DNA of 64,000 nucleotides from Sulfurimonas marina (GTDB taxonomy: Bacteria > Campylobacterota > Campylobacteria > Campylobacterales > Sulfurimonadaceae), in the NCBI RefSeq assembly GCF_014905095.1, contig NZ_CP041165.1:2108001-2172000 (forward strand). The letters run 5' to 3'. Of the stretch, positions 37,223-46,925 are shown one piece after another. Position 1 is the stretch's first letter. Each line of letters begins with the position of its first letter. The notes under the pieces were generated by a model. That model did no database searches, was not told the DNA's origin, and was given only the letters and a program-made list of their open reading frames with translations. The translations under genes were made by a program, and so were the position numbers.

Positions 37223-37710
37223 CAGATATACACCTTTTTTGGACGGGGGATGCCACCTTGAAACTCTAACCATTTCCAACCGGCTTGTTTATTATTTCCG
37301 CCGTAGATCGGGTCACCTAACATCGCTTCAAAGGTGTAATTCATAATATCATACAGAAAACTTTCACCCCACGAAGTTTTTGCAATGCTCTGCAATAAAG
37401 ATTCACGTTGATGTTTTGCAAGTTTTACATACTCTTTGTGATAAGATTTGATCGATTCTTCATTCAACCATTTCACACCGTTTTTTAAAAACTCTTTATC
37501 GCTTTTTGCGATTCTTTTATGCTTGAAGACAATATGCATATATGAGATCACATGGATCTCTAACTCTTCAGCCTGTGGCACAAGATCGTTTTGGAGTACT
37601 TTAATCGTTGCATAGGGTGTAGTAACGCCAAAAAGAGTACATCCGTTAAACAAAAAAACCGAAGAGCTTAAAAAGCCGTATTGTAAAAACTTTCTTCTTG
37701 AATTATTCAT
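37222..37710 (-). CDS. Gluconate 2-dehydrogenase subunit 3-like protein with Tat signal
   Basis: A 162-residue protein with a twin-arginine signal (NNSRRKFLQYGF) ending at a possible lipobox Cys (FNGC), then the helical body of gluconate 2-dehydrogenase subunit 3. This family is the small partner of GMC-type dehydrogenases and supplies the Tat signal. It is coupled to the GMC gene by TGATG. No ribosome-binding site is seen, but TATAAT lies 7 nt before the ATG. Confidence 0.85.
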   Translation of the reverse strand: MNNSRRKFLQYGFLSSSVFLFNGCTLFGVTTPYATIKVLQNDLVPQAEELEIHVISYMHIVFKHKRIAKSDKEFLKNGVKWLNEESIKSYHKEYVKLAKHQRESLLQSIAKTSWGESFLYDIMNYTFEAMLGDPIYGGNNKQAGWKWLEFQGGIPRPKKVYI

Positions 37711-37761
37711 ATCAATTATTATATACCTTTTTTATATAATTACATTCTCTTTTACTTACTT

Positions 37762-39456
37762 TTATCTTTTAAACATCAAATGACTTTTATCCAAATGTTC
37801 TATATTTTTTAGCCCTATTATTGCTAAAAGTGAACGTACACCGTGCACTAATTGTGCATGATAATTTGCAATATTATGTGCTTTTTTTTCTACTAAAAAT
37901 GATGCTCTTTTTCGTTTGTTCTGAGTAGCTAAGCCAACAGGACAGTCTCTGCCGTTTGCACCTGAACATTCCCTTGCACGTATGCATCCTGCACTCATCA
38001 TAAATGCCCGTGCTATTGCAACATAATCAGCTCCCATAGCAAATAATATCACTGCATCATCAGGTGTTAAAACTTTTTCACTGGCAATCAACTTTACTTG
38101 CTCTCTTACTCCATACTCATGTAAAGTTTTATCTGCCAACTCTAAAGCTTCTACAATCCCCATACCTACATTAAGCATCATCTCTAAAGGTGCTGCTCCG
38201 CTACCACCCTCTTTACCGTCAATAGTTATAAAGTCTGGATAGTTTTGTGTTTTATCCTCAATATTTTTCTGAATCAGTTTCACATACACTTCAAAATCTT
38301 CCTGACTTGATACTACAATCTTAATCCCTACCGGTTTATTAGATAAACTTTTTAAATATCCTATAAATGTGAATAACTCTTCTATTGTGTGGGCAAAGGG
38401 AAATTGATTCGGAGAAAAAAGATCTTTATACGGCTCTACACCCCTATAATATGCAATTTCCGGGCTCACTTTGGTTGCAAGCAATTTACCTCCCGTTTGT
38501 TTGGCTCCTTGTGCTATTTTAATCTCTGTCATACGACAGAAACTCATTGTTTTTTGATATCTTTGTTTAGAAAAGTTTTTATCTTGGTCTCGTACGCCGT
38601 AGAGTCCGCTTCCCATTTGAAAAATAATATCGGGGATATCGTCTGGGACCTCTTTTGGAAACGCTTCAAATTCAGCATTCCAGTTTACTCTGTAAAAAAC
38701 AAGTTCCTCTTTGTCAAAAAGATAACTATCCGGTGCTTGTGAATAAACAACTAGATGTTTATAAACTTTCTGCGCTAAAGCGTGATTGATCATATATTTC
38801 ACCACTATATACACAGATTTTGCAAAAAAAGTCCCTTCAAATGTTTCAAAAAACTTGCACTCTCTAGTAAATTTATGGGTATACAAAAAGTTGGATGTTA
38901 AACTTCCCTCTCCCGTATTTATCGGAAATCCACCGATGTATGCCCCTTTTGCAAATGCTCGTGTCCCCTCCGGAGAGATAGCACCGTCACTCATGGCACT
39001 ACGACCAAAAATTGAGCGCGTTGTAAAAGGGTGTTTCAATCCCCTGCCAAATGTAACACTAAAATCTTTTTGTACCTCATCACTATCCAAGACAATATTT
39101 GCATTCTTTATCCCGAATTTTGTGTTTTTTATTGGTTGTGAAGGGGAAAATGATGTATAAACAGGTTTCCCCTCTGCGGCATTGTAAACCCATTTCACTT
39201 TATCGAATGAATCGTAAAATTTTTCATCACCGAAATATTGGCGCATTGGATCACGTAAAGCATAAAAAATATAACGCAACCTACCTATAAGAGGATAGTT
39301 AATCAATAGTTGATCTTCCCTTTGTATATATCTGTCATACACAAATAAAACAATAGATATTATTATAAAAAGCACTAAAAATGCTTTTAATAAAAACATC
39401 AAGATAGGAAACTCAACAGCTCCTATCTTATGAGTAAACTCTAATAACGCTTCCAT
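37762..39456 (-). CDS. Membrane-anchored FMN-binding glutamate synthase-like protein
   Basis: A 564-residue protein with one N-terminal membrane helix (about 18-43) and a glutamate synthase FMN domain (about 120-530). Visible marks are ITIDGKEGGSGAAPLEMMLNVG and the Cys cluster GCIRARECSGANGRDCPVG, the ligands of a [3Fe-4S] cluster. It lacks the glutaminase and C-terminal domains of GltB, so it is one of the stand-alone family members of unknown reaction. It follows doxX after 2 nt. Confidence 0.88.
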   Translation of the reverse strand: MEALLEFTHKIGAVEFPILMFLLKAFLVLFIIISIVLFVYDRYIQREDQLLINYPLIGRLRYIFYALRDPMRQYFGDEKFYDSFDKVKWVYNAAEGKPVYTSFSPSQPIKNTKFGIKNANIVLDSDEVQKDFSVTFGRGLKHPFTTRSIFGRSAMSDGAISPEGTRAFAKGAYIGGFPINTGEGSLTSNFLYTHKFTRECKFFETFEGTFFAKSVYIVVKYMINHALAQKVYKHLVVYSQAPDSYLFDKEELVFYRVNWNAEFEAFPKEVPDDIPDIIFQMGSGLYGVRDQDKNFSKQRYQKTMSFCRMTEIKIAQGAKQTGGKLLATKVSPEIAYYRGVEPYKDLFSPNQFPFAHTIEELFTFIGYLKSLSNKPVGIKIVVSSQEDFEVYVKLIQKNIEDKTQNYPDFITIDGKEGGSGAAPLEMMLNVGMGIVEALELADKTLHEYGVREQVKLIASEKVLTPDDAVILFAMGADYVAIARAFMMSAGCIRARECSGANGRDCPVGLATQNKRKRASFLVEKKAHNIANYHAQLVHGVRSLLAIIGLKNIEHLDKSHLMFKR

Positions 39457-39458
39457 AA

Positions 39459-39899
39459 TTAATTTTTATCTCCGAAAATCATGTTATCCAATGAAAATTT
39501 TCCACCTCCATGGGATAAAAAGATAAATAAAAACAACATATAATAAAGAGGAATCTCAAAACCATTATCTCCTGCACTAAAACCATGTGGCAGATGCACT
39601 GTAATGATAGCTACGATCATAATAACAATTAACGGTATCGAAATAGCTCTTGTAAAGAGTCCCAATGTTAACAAGACAACTCCTGTTATCTCAGTAGTTG
39701 CTGCCATATAAGCATTTAATGTGGGCATTGGTATCCCAATAGTACCAAACCATTCAGCAACGGCCGAGATATCACTCCACTTCATCATAGCCGGTTCATA
39801 AAAACCGTATGCAAGTATCAACCTTGCGAACAATAATGACAGAGACTTGAGATATTCAGCAAGTCTCGAAAATTCAAGGTATACATCTTTGATAAGCAT
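39459..39899 (-). CDS. DoxX family membrane protein
   Basis: A 146-residue protein with four membrane helices and the DoxX patterns LLFARLILAYGFYEPAMMKW and EITGVVLLTLGLFTRA. DoxX proteins are often encoded with redox or metal-stress genes and are a standard part of bufferin/HvfA-type operons. AGGAG precedes the ATG; it sits 24 nt after the GKCG-repeat peptide gene. Confidence 0.92.
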   Translation of the reverse strand: MLIKDVYLEFSRLAEYLKSLSLLFARLILAYGFYEPAMMKWSDISAVAEWFGTIGIPMPTLNAYMAATTEITGVVLLTLGLFTRAISIPLIVIMIVAIITVHLPHGFSAGDNGFEIPLYYMLFLFIFLSHGGGKFSLDNMIFGDKN

Positions 39900-39923
39900 A
39901 ATCTACTCCTCAAAGTGCAGGTG

Positions 39924-40223
39924 TTACGATCCACATTTTCCTGCACCGCATTTCATACTTTTTTTAGACTCTTTTTTCTTCGCACCGCATTTGCCGTCAC
40001 GCTTCATCTCTCTGTTGTCCATCATCCCGTTACCGTTACCACATTTGCCATCACGCTTCATCATATTACTGTTACCGCATTTACCGTCACGCTTCATTTC
40101 CCTTTTTTCCATGTTACCGTTACCACATTTTCCCATGCCATTTTCCGCACTTAATGTAGTAGCACCAAACGCTACAAATAACATTGCCGAAGCGACTAAA
40201 CTCATTAATCCTACTCTTTTCAT
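39924..40223 (-). CDS. Secreted GKCG-repeat peptide, HvfA/bufferin-like candidate metallophore precursor
   Basis: A 99-residue protein: a signal peptide (first 26 residues, ending TLSA), then repeats of the form KRDGKCGNGNM. KCG occurs six times, five of them as GKCG, and Met, Lys and Gly dominate. This closely resembles HvfA/bufferin precursors, whose EGKCG cysteines are modified by a DUF692 (MNIO) enzyme to bind copper. DoxX follows, as in those operons, but no DUF692 or DUF2063 gene is in this window. A simple Met/Cys metal-binding protein is the alternative. AAGGA precedes the ATG. Confidence 0.7.
   Translation of the reverse strand: MKRVGLMSLVASAMLFVAFGATTLSAENGMGKCGNGNMEKREMKRDGKCGNSNMMKRDGKCGNGNGMMDNREMKRDGKCGAKKKESKKSMKCGAGKCGS
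39950..40140 (-). repeat. Degenerate in-frame tandem repeat encoding the KRDGKCG units
   Basis: About four imperfect repeats of 33-54 nt share the core CGTGACGGNAAATGCGG (transcribed strand). They keep frame and encode the metal-binding-like units of the secreted peptide. Unit number could vary between strains by slippage or recombination. Confidence 0.7.
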
Positions 40224-40256
40224 TTTGTATCCTTTTGTATTAAGTTAAAAACATTG

Positions 40257-40262
40257 TATAAT
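40257..40262 (+). promoter_or_regulatory. -10 box of the alpha/beta hydrolase gene
   Basis: TATAAT preceded by TTG and followed 42 nt later by the GTG start, with AAAGG in between. No clear -35 box. Confidence 0.55.
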
Positions 40263-40304
40263 TTTTGTGTGTAGGATTTGTGTAGATTATATAAAAGGTT
40301 TGAT

Positions 40305-40856
40305 GTGTATAAAAAAGTATTACTTTTACATGGATGGGGCGGAAGTGACTTTCCCCACTGGCAAAGCTGGTTGGCAAGTGAAATAGCAAAAGAGTACGGA
40401 TGTGTAAACTTTTTAAAATTCAGCGATTTCGATGCACCTAAACTTGAAAAATGGAGAATAGAAGCACTTCAAGCTATAAAAGAGTTCAAGCCTGATATTG
40501 TAATTTGTCACTCTTTAGCAAATACTTTATGGTTTCATTTATGTAATCAAGGCCTTACATCTACGGTAAAACATCTCTACCTCGTTGCACCCCCTAGTTT
40601 AAACTGTGAAATTCAAGAGCTTCAAGAGTTTTTTCCCGTTAGCGTTCCAAACAAACTTTATGCAGAAGATACAACACTCATCTATTCTACAAATGACCCC
40701 TATATGAAAATAGAAGAAGCGGAAACATTACAAAAAGAGCTCGATGTAAGAACTATAGTGCTTCATAATGCGGGACATATTAATACCCATAGTAATTTTG
40801 GGAAATGGGAATGGATTTTAGAAGACGTTCAAGAAAAAATTAAAGAAACGTTCTAA
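40305..40856 (+). CDS. RBBP9/YdeN-family serine hydrolase
   Basis: About 183 residues with an alpha/beta hydrolase fold: HGWGGSDFPHWQSWL at the N terminus, the nucleophile region CHSLANTLWFH, and the catalytic His in HNAGHINTHSNFGKW. This fits the RBBP9 family of small serine hydrolases with unknown natural substrates. I chose GTG at 40305, which has AAAGG 6 nt upstream, instead of an upstream TTG with no ribosome site. Confidence 0.82.
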   Translation: MYKKVLLLHGWGGSDFPHWQSWLASEIAKEYGCVNFLKFSDFDAPKLEKWRIEALQAIKEFKPDIVICHSLANTLWFHLCNQGLTSTVKHLYLVAPPSLNCEIQELQEFFPVSVPNKLYAEDTTLIYSTNDPYMKIEEAETLQKELDVRTIVLHNAGHINTHSNFGKWEWILEDVQEKIKETF

Positions 40857-40936
40857 TACCTTTCACTATCACTATTCAATAAGATTTAATAGTGATAATG
40901 TAAAATCTCACATCTAAAAATAAAAGGGAATTATTA

Positions 40937-42580
40937 ATGTTTTCACTAAGCCTGAGTAAACAAATAAGTTTAGGTTTCACGTTGATCTTAGCAGCTATGA
41001 TTATGATGGGTATCGTTGCCATCAATAATATGGCAAATGCCACTTCTAATTCAAAAGTTCTGAATGATGCCTATATTCAGGAAGTAGCACTAGCAAGTTT
41101 ACTAGAAAGAGATTTTGCAAAAGCAAGAATCAGTATGATTAAATTAGGTGCTGGGGATATTGCAAGCAAAGCACAATTCGACAGAAGTTTTGAAACAATT
41201 TTTAAAGAGATAGAAGCATTAAAAGCACATGCTATGCAATACCCTCGTTTAAAAGCTCTTAAAAAAGAACTGCCGGATGTTGAGGCGAAACTTGCTGCTT
41301 ATCAACAAGTAAGTGATGGACTTGAAAAGCTATATAAACAAAATGAAAATAGCGAACTAGAGATCGATAAAAATGCAGAGATCTCAGCTCTTAATAAAAA
41401 AGCGACTATGTATGCTCTAGCTGCATTAGATTCTGTTGAAAAAGTGAATAAAGCAGGATTAGCGGGGACACAAAAGCTATCTGAATCATCAATAGCAGCA
41501 CTGGAGAATTCATCTACATTAATGAGTACTATACTAATTATTTCTATTCTTGTCAGTATAGCCATCGCTTATTTTATCATTATGGTTGGACTAAAAAAAC
41601 CGTTGGAAAAGTTTAAATCAGCGATGCTGCAAATTGCACAGAACCATGATCTTACTCTTAAAGTTGATACGAATGCACCGCAAGAGATAAATGAGATTGC
41701 AACCGGATTCAATACTTTCACAAAAGAGCTTCATGCACTTATAGATAATACGAAGCGCTCTTCAAATGAAAATGCTTCGATTGCACATGAGCTTTCAACA
41801 ACTGCATTAGGAGTAGGGAACAATGTTGAAAAATCTGTAACGGTTACACAAGAGGCAAACGATACAGCTGAAAAAATCCGTGATGAGATTCAACTATCTA
41901 TCTCCGATGCAGTTGAGAGTAAAAAAGAGATCATTCGTGCAAATAAGAACTTAACATCTGCAAGCAACGATGTAAGATCTATGAATGCAAAAGTACAGCA
42001 AACTGCACAAACAGAGATAGAACTCTCAGATAGAATGAACACACTCTCTAGCGATGCAAATCAAGTAAAATCTGTACTTGAAGTAATTAGTGATATCGCA
42101 GATCAGACAAACCTGCTAGCACTCAATGCTGCCATTGAAGCGGCTCGTGCAGGGGAGCATGGACGTGGTTTTGCAGTAGTTGCCGATGAAGTTAGACAAC
42201 TTGCAGAGCGTACACAAAAATCACTGGTAGAGATCAACGCTACTATAAATGTTATTGTACAGTCTATTATAGATGCAAGTACGCAAATGAGTGAGAACTC
42301 TCAAGAGATTCAGGCCTTAGCAATTGCAGCTTCAGAAGTTGAAGATAAGATCAATGAAAGTGTTGAGATTGTACAACTGGCAGTTCAAGCAACAGATTCT
42401 ACAGTATCTGATTTTGAAGCGACAGGAAAAAGCGTAGATGCTATTGCGACGAAAGTATCTTCTATTAATGAGATCTCAAGTACCAATGCAAGAAATGTTG
42501 AAGAGATTGCAGCAGCTGCTGAACATCTTAATTCAATGACAGAAGAGTTAAACAGTAAGCTTGAAGTTTTTAGAACATAA
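40937..42580 (+). CDS. Transmembrane methyl-accepting chemotaxis protein
   Basis: A 547-residue chemoreceptor: an N-terminal membrane helix (about 10-32), a helical periplasmic ligand domain (about 33-190), a second membrane helix (about 195-218), a HAMP region (about 220-270) and the signalling hairpin with [20 protein letters not shown] near 390-410. The ligand is not predictable. The next gene, cheB, starts within its last codons, so receptor and adaptation enzymes are made together. Confidence 0.95.
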   Translation: MFSLSLSKQISLGFTLILAAMIMMGIVAINNMANATSNSKVLNDAYIQEVALASLLERDFAKARISMIKLGAGDIASKAQFDRSFETIFKEIEALKAHAMQYPRLKALKKELPDVEAKLAAYQQVSDGLEKLYKQNENSELEIDKNAEISALNKKATMYALAALDSVEKVNKAGLAGTQKLSESSIAALENSSTLMSTILIISILVSIAIAYFIIMVGLKKPLEKFKSAMLQIAQNHDLTLKVDTNAPQEINEIATGFNTFTKELHALIDNTKRSSNENASIAHELSTTALGVGNNVEKSVTVTQEANDTAEKIRDEIQLSISDAVESKKEIIRANKNLTSASNDVRSMNAKVQQTAQTEIELSDRMNTLSSDANQVKSVLEVISDIADQTNLLALNAAIEAARAGEHGRGFAVVADEVRQLAERTQKSLVEINATINVIVQSIIDASTQMSENSQEIQALAIAASEVEDKINESVEIVQLAVQATDSTVSDFEATGKSVDAIATKVSSINEISSTNARNVEEIAAAAEHLNSMTEELNSKLEVFRT

Positions 42581-43142
42581 TAAAATTGTGCTAATAGGGG
42601 CCTCTACTGGAGGTCCTGCGCATATAGAAAAAATCCTATCCTCTTTGGAAGAACCCCTACCCTTTAGTATTGTCATTGCACAACATATGGGTGAAGAGTT
42701 TCTTCCAAGTTTTGTCAAAAGACTTTCACTCAAAACAAACCATAAGATTATGCTGTGTGAAGATGGACAAACACTTATGCAAGGGTGCATATATATAGCC
42801 ACAAACAATTCAAGCATATTGAAAGATTCAAACGGTTTAAAGTTCCAGGTAGTGCATTCAGAAAAGGCACACTTTAACCCTGAAATCAATCATCTTTTCA
42901 GTTCGGCAAGTGAGATTACCGCTACACATAAACTTCTTCCTATTTTATTAACAGGGATTGGAGATGACGGTGTACAGGGATGTCAACTCCTTGCCCAGCA
43001 TGGTGTTAAGTGTATAGCTGAGAGTGAAAAAACAGCTATAGTCTATGGGATTCCTGCTCGGGCGAAAGAGTCTGTTGTAAATATAAATGTCCTGGATCTT
43101 GATAAAATTATTGAGGCTATACAAATTTTTGGAGAGAGATAA
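42561..43142 (+). CDS. cheB: CheB methylesterase lacking a receiver domain
   Basis: A 193-residue protein consisting only of the CheB catalytic domain: IGASTGG (Ser), IAQHMG (His) and GIGDDGVQG (Asp). It demethylates or deamidates chemoreceptors. The missing receiver domain means activity is not set by CheA phosphorylation in the E. coli way, as already known for Campylobacter CheB. The start is TTG, overlapping the receptor gene by 20 nt; cheR follows with a one-base overlap. Confidence 0.93.
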   Translation: MKFLEHNKIVLIGASTGGPAHIEKILSSLEEPLPFSIVIAQHMGEEFLPSFVKRLSLKTNHKIMLCEDGQTLMQGCIYIATNNSSILKDSNGLKFQVVHSEKAHFNPEINHLFSSASEITATHKLLPILLTGIGDDGVQGCQLLAQHGVKCIAESEKTAIVYGIPARAKESVVNINVLDLDKIIEAIQIFGER

Positions 43143-43921
43143 TGTTAAGTTGGTTATTTCCTAAAAAGACACAAACTGAAACACCTGTATATCAAGAGCA
43201 TAAAGAAGATTTTTCTGATGTTACAATCGTAGCAGAATACTTTAAAGAACTTACCGGTGTTACTTTTGACAAGCAGATCTCTATTCTTAACTCAAAAGCT
43301 AAAAGTTTTTGTCAAAACAACAATATATATTCCTATAAAGAGCTATTAAACAAGATATCTCAGGATAAAGTTCTTAAACAGGAACTTATTAACCGACTCA
43401 CTACCAATGAAACATTTTTCTATAGAGAGTTTAACCAGATAGCTGAACTGGTCTCCCTTATAAAACAAGAGAGTCATCCTGTCAGAATCTTATGTGCACC
43501 ATGTGCTACGGGAGAGGAAAGCTATTCAATTGCTATAGCACTTTTAGAATCGGGAGTAGCAAGCAACAAATTTAAAATCATTGGAATAGATATTAACTCT
43601 GATGCGATTGACAGAGCAAAAAAGGCAAATTACAGAGAACGCAATGTAAGAAATTTATCTGAAGAGCTGCAACAACGTTACTTTATACAAGAGGGGGAGA
43701 GCTTCCAGTTAAAAAGCGACATCAAACAACTTGTAGAGTTTCATATTTTTAATATTTTTGAAGAAAGATTCAAAAGTTTAGAAAAGTTTGACTATATTTT
43801 TTCACGCAATATGCTGATCTATTTTGATGCAGATACAAAACAAAAAGCAGTTGAAGTGCTCCGCTCAATGCAAAAAGATCAAAGCAAAAAGATCTTCTTT
43901 GGACATGCAGATCTTTTTTAA
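43142..43921 (+). CDS. cheR: Chemoreceptor methyltransferase
   Basis: A 259-residue CheR: the N-terminal helical domain, then LTTNETFFYREFNQ, the SAM-binding APCATGEESYSIAIAL and the FSRNMLIYFD motif. It methylates receptor glutamates using SAM, opposing CheB. Third gene of the MCP-cheB-cheR operon. Confidence 0.95.
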   Translation: MLSWLFPKKTQTETPVYQEHKEDFSDVTIVAEYFKELTGVTFDKQISILNSKAKSFCQNNNIYSYKELLNKISQDKVLKQELINRLTTNETFFYREFNQIAELVSLIKQESHPVRILCAPCATGEESYSIAIALLESGVASNKFKIIGIDINSDAIDRAKKANYRERNVRNLSEELQQRYFIQEGESFQLKSDIKQLVEFHIFNIFEERFKSLEKFDYIFSRNMLIYFDADTKQKAVEVLRSMQKDQSKKIFFGHADLF

Positions 43922-43931
43922 AAGTTGATCT

Positions 43932-44141
43932 TTACGCGTAAACGTCTAACTTTCCACTCACGGTAGGGGTAACCTCTTTTGTTTGTGTAGCCTGAAAAGC
44001 TTGTGCCTTATTCGCTGTTTCATTCGTAGAGTTTAAAAGTTTTGTATCTCCCTGTGATGAGTCTTTCGTTGAAGGGTCAACTCTACCAAACTGTACAGGA
44101 CTAGAATAAGGGGATTGAAAAAGGTATTGTTTTACTTGCAT
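43932..44141 (-). CDS. Small hypothetical protein
   Basis: A 69-residue protein, polar and rich in Ser, Thr, Gln and Lys, probably disordered. No domain is recognised. An ideal AAGGAGG lies 6 nt before the ATG, which supports that it is translated. It lies convergent to cheR and downstream of no obvious operon partner. Function unknown. Confidence 0.6.
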   Translation of the reverse strand: MQVKQYLFQSPYSSPVQFGRVDPSTKDSSQGDTKLLNSTNETANKAQAFQATQTKEVTPTVSGKLDVYA

Positions 44142-44245
44142 AACATCCTCCTTAATAGTTTCTATCTTTTCTATTATAGCACTATTAAAAATGTTTTTTC
44201 AAGTTTATCTATTTCGAAACTTTACTTTTCCCCTTCTATCAGTTG

Positions 44246-45616
44246 TTAATCAAGGATCCAAACTGAGAATTTTTTTGCCTTGATCTTGTCATTATTTAAT
44301 TTTTTACATGCTTTGTCTATCAAATTAGTTTCAATGGCTACATATGCCTGTCTATCATATATATCTATCTTTCCAATAGCACTTCCACTAATAGATTTAT
44401 CGGCTGTTAAAGCACCTAAAATATCACCTGCACGAAGTTTATCTTTCTTCCCGCCTTCGATCACAAGCGTTTTGTATTTTGCATACATAGTAAAGTTTTC
44501 GTCACTTTGAAAATCTTGATCTTCTAAAAGCTCATTTGAATCTTCATCAAAAAGCTCTGCAGTATCATTGCATAAACTTACAGCCAAGCCTTTCATTCCG
44601 GCTCTGGCCGTTCGTCCTATTCTATGTGTATAGATCTCTTTTGTATTTGCCATATCATAATTAACAACCATAGCAAGCTCTTTAATATCAAGCCCTCTGG
44701 AAGCAACATCTGTAGCAATAAGTACACGGCAAGAGTGATTACTAAACTGTACAAGAGTATCTATCCTGTCATATTGTTCAAGATCACCGTGCAAGGAGAG
44801 AGCATCAATATGATTCTCCTGTAAAAATTCTGCTAGTTCATCAGATTCTATTTTAGTGTTAACAAAGACGATGGCATTTTTTGGTTTATAGTGCGCTAAC
44901 ACTTTTAAAAGCGTGTTTTGTTTGTTAGCTGTTTGTACAAATACCTCTTCAATCTCATTTTTCACCTCTTGTTCTTCGGTTGTAATAGAGAGAGGATCTA
45001 CTTGATATTTTTTACTGATCTCTAAAATCTCATCATCATATGTTGCCGAGAAAAGAAGTGTTTGTACCTTTTGCGGGATATATGAAACTACTCCGTCGAT
45101 CTCTTCAATAAACCCCATGTCGAGCATTCGATCGGCCTCATCAAGGACAAAACTGTTCAGCTCATCAAGAGATAAACTCCCTTTATTTAGATGTTTTAAC
45201 ACCCTTCCCGGTGTCCCTACGACAATGTGTGCGTGATGTGCCAGGCTACCTAGTTGTTTTCCAAAAGATTCACCACCGATAAGTGTCAGAATTTTAATAT
45301 TATGTTGAAACTTAGCAAGATTTCTAAGCTCTTTTGCAACTTGTTGTGCAAGCTCCCTCGTTGGACAAAGGATTAAAGACTGGACGCGAAAACGCTTTAC
45401 ATCAATATGGGATAGTACACCTATTCCAAAAGCAGCTGTTTTACCGCTTCCAGTCTTTGCCTTAGCCAATACATCCTGTTTTTCAAGAATTGGACCTATA
45501 CTTTGTGCCTGGATCTCAGTCATATACTCATATCCGAGCTTTTGTAAGTTCTCCACCATCTTTTTAGATAGATTTACAGATGAAAATTTTTCCCTATTTT
45601 GCAAGTTTTTTCTCAA
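44246..45616 (-). CDS. dbpA: DEAD-box ATP-dependent RNA helicase DbpA
   Basis: A 456-residue DEAD-box helicase: Q motif (TEIQAQS), AKTGSGKT, PTRELA, DEAD, SAT and HRIGRTARAG, then a DbpA-type RNA-binding domain (about 385-456). DbpA acts on 23S rRNA helix 92 during 50S assembly. The start appears to be TTG, 22 nt inside the EAL/HDOD gene, with only a weak ribosome site, implying coupled translation. Confidence 0.92.
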   Translation of the reverse strand: MRKNLQNREKFSSVNLSKKMVENLQKLGYEYMTEIQAQSIGPILEKQDVLAKAKTGSGKTAAFGIGVLSHIDVKRFRVQSLILCPTRELAQQVAKELRNLAKFQHNIKILTLIGGESFGKQLGSLAHHAHIVVGTPGRVLKHLNKGSLSLDELNSFVLDEADRMLDMGFIEEIDGVVSYIPQKVQTLLFSATYDDEILEISKKYQVDPLSITTEEQEVKNEIEEVFVQTANKQNTLLKVLAHYKPKNAIVFVNTKIESDELAEFLQENHIDALSLHGDLEQYDRIDTLVQFSNHSCRVLIATDVASRGLDIKELAMVVNYDMANTKEIYTHRIGRTARAGMKGLAVSLCNDTAELFDEDSNELLEDQDFQSDENFTMYAKYKTLVIEGGKKDKLRAGDILGALTADKSISGSAIGKIDIYDRQAYVAIETNLIDKACKKLNNDKIKAKKFSVWILD

Positions 45617-46838
45617 TTTCTATACAGTCTGCTAACGCTACTTTTATACTTTGAGGGTCTAAATGATATTTTGTTTCAAAAATAATGATCCCCTCCACAT
45701 TAAACGCTTCAACATCTTTTACCAATTGAAAGATATCACCTAAAAGACCTTTACCCTCTAAAATTGCATCTCTTACCTCTTGAGATATATGTAGATTTTT
45801 CAACAACTCTTCTAAATCTCCTCCGAGTACTACGTTAATCAAAGAGAGTACACCTACAAAATAAGCCTCTCCCAGCATATTAGAACCACTATCAGGTTTT
45901 ATTATTTTTAATACCTTCTCCATCATTACGGCTCTTGTTTGAATCATCTCCATTAAAGGGGTATGTTCATTTTTATTTGATACAGATTTTGAATAGATCA
46001 TAAGCATCAGCCATTGTGCCAACTTTACACGTCCAAGCAAGGTAATTACATGGTGAATGCTCGATATCGGTTTCATAAAAAAGAATGCACCCGAATTAAT
46101 AAACTGCAATAGCTGAACAGAGATTTCAGGATTCTTTTCAAACTCGTTTGTTAGCTCATCAATGTTAGTCTCCTGCATCAACAGATTATAAAGGTGTAAG
46201 ACATTAGCACGTGATGCTTCAAATTTTTCATTTTCAAGTATTTTCGGTTTTGCAAAATAATACCCCTGAAAATAGTCACATCCTAGTTTTTTCGCTAACT
46301 CAAACTTCTCTTGAGTATCTATTTTTGCACCGATCACTTCTATATTTGATCTTTTTAGGTTCTCTATCATAGACTCTGCATTTTTATCTAGTTCTTGTGA
46401 AAAGTCGAGTTTGAAGTAGGAGATACAATGGTGCACGACATTGTATTTTTCAAATGTATGGATATTTAAAACAGTATCGGATATACCAAGGGCATAACCT
46501 TTATGGTGTAGTTGTTCCATTCTCTCAACAATTCTTTCATCCATCTCAATATCATCAAATAAAGAAAAGATAAAAAACTCATTAGGGATTGTAAAAATCA
46601 GGTCACTGAGTAAAAACTTTTCATCTATCTTAATAAAAGCCCGCTTCCCTTTTAAAATCTCTTTTGTCCCAAAACGGTTTAAGATGCTACTGATAACTGC
46701 AGAGCTGGCATATCTGTCATCAGTTACTCCACTTCTTTTTTTTGAGTCCCTGTACAACACTTCGTATGCAAATAAAGATGCATCTTCTCTTAAAATTACT
46801 TGTCTCGCTAAATATACATGTTCCATAATTTTATTCAT
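45594..46838 (-). CDS. EAL-HDOD domain signalling protein
   Basis: A 414-residue protein with an N-terminal EAL-like domain (about 1-200) and a C-terminal HDOD domain (about 205-400). The EAL signature is degenerate (YEVLYRD), so phosphodiesterase activity is doubtful and c-di-GMP binding or protein contact is more likely. AAGG lies directly before the first ATG; the ATG four codons later is an alternative start. Coupled to dbpA. Confidence 0.88.
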   Translation of the reverse strand: MNKIMEHVYLARQVILREDASLFAYEVLYRDSKKRSGVTDDRYASSAVISSILNRFGTKEILKGKRAFIKIDEKFLLSDLIFTIPNEFFIFSLFDDIEMDERIVERMEQLHHKGYALGISDTVLNIHTFEKYNVVHHCISYFKLDFSQELDKNAESMIENLKRSNIEVIGAKIDTQEKFELAKKLGCDYFQGYYFAKPKILENEKFEASRANVLHLYNLLMQETNIDELTNEFEKNPEISVQLLQFINSGAFFFMKPISSIHHVITLLGRVKLAQWLMLMIYSKSVSNKNEHTPLMEMIQTRAVMMEKVLKIIKPDSGSNMLGEAYFVGVLSLINVVLGGDLEELLKNLHISQEVRDAILEGKGLLGDIFQLVKDVEAFNVEGIIIFETKYHLDPQSIKVALADCIEIEKKLAK

Positions 46839-46925
46839 CCTTACTCTTCGTAATATAAGTATAGCACAAATACCTTTTTATATTTTTTTAGTTCTGCTAA
46901 AATAGGTCTTAGAGGACCAAAAATA

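Noticed and set aside
39950-40140. The repeated region as a CRISPR array
   Set aside because: Repeats are imperfect, in frame and encode the KRDGKCG units; no spacers or cas genes.
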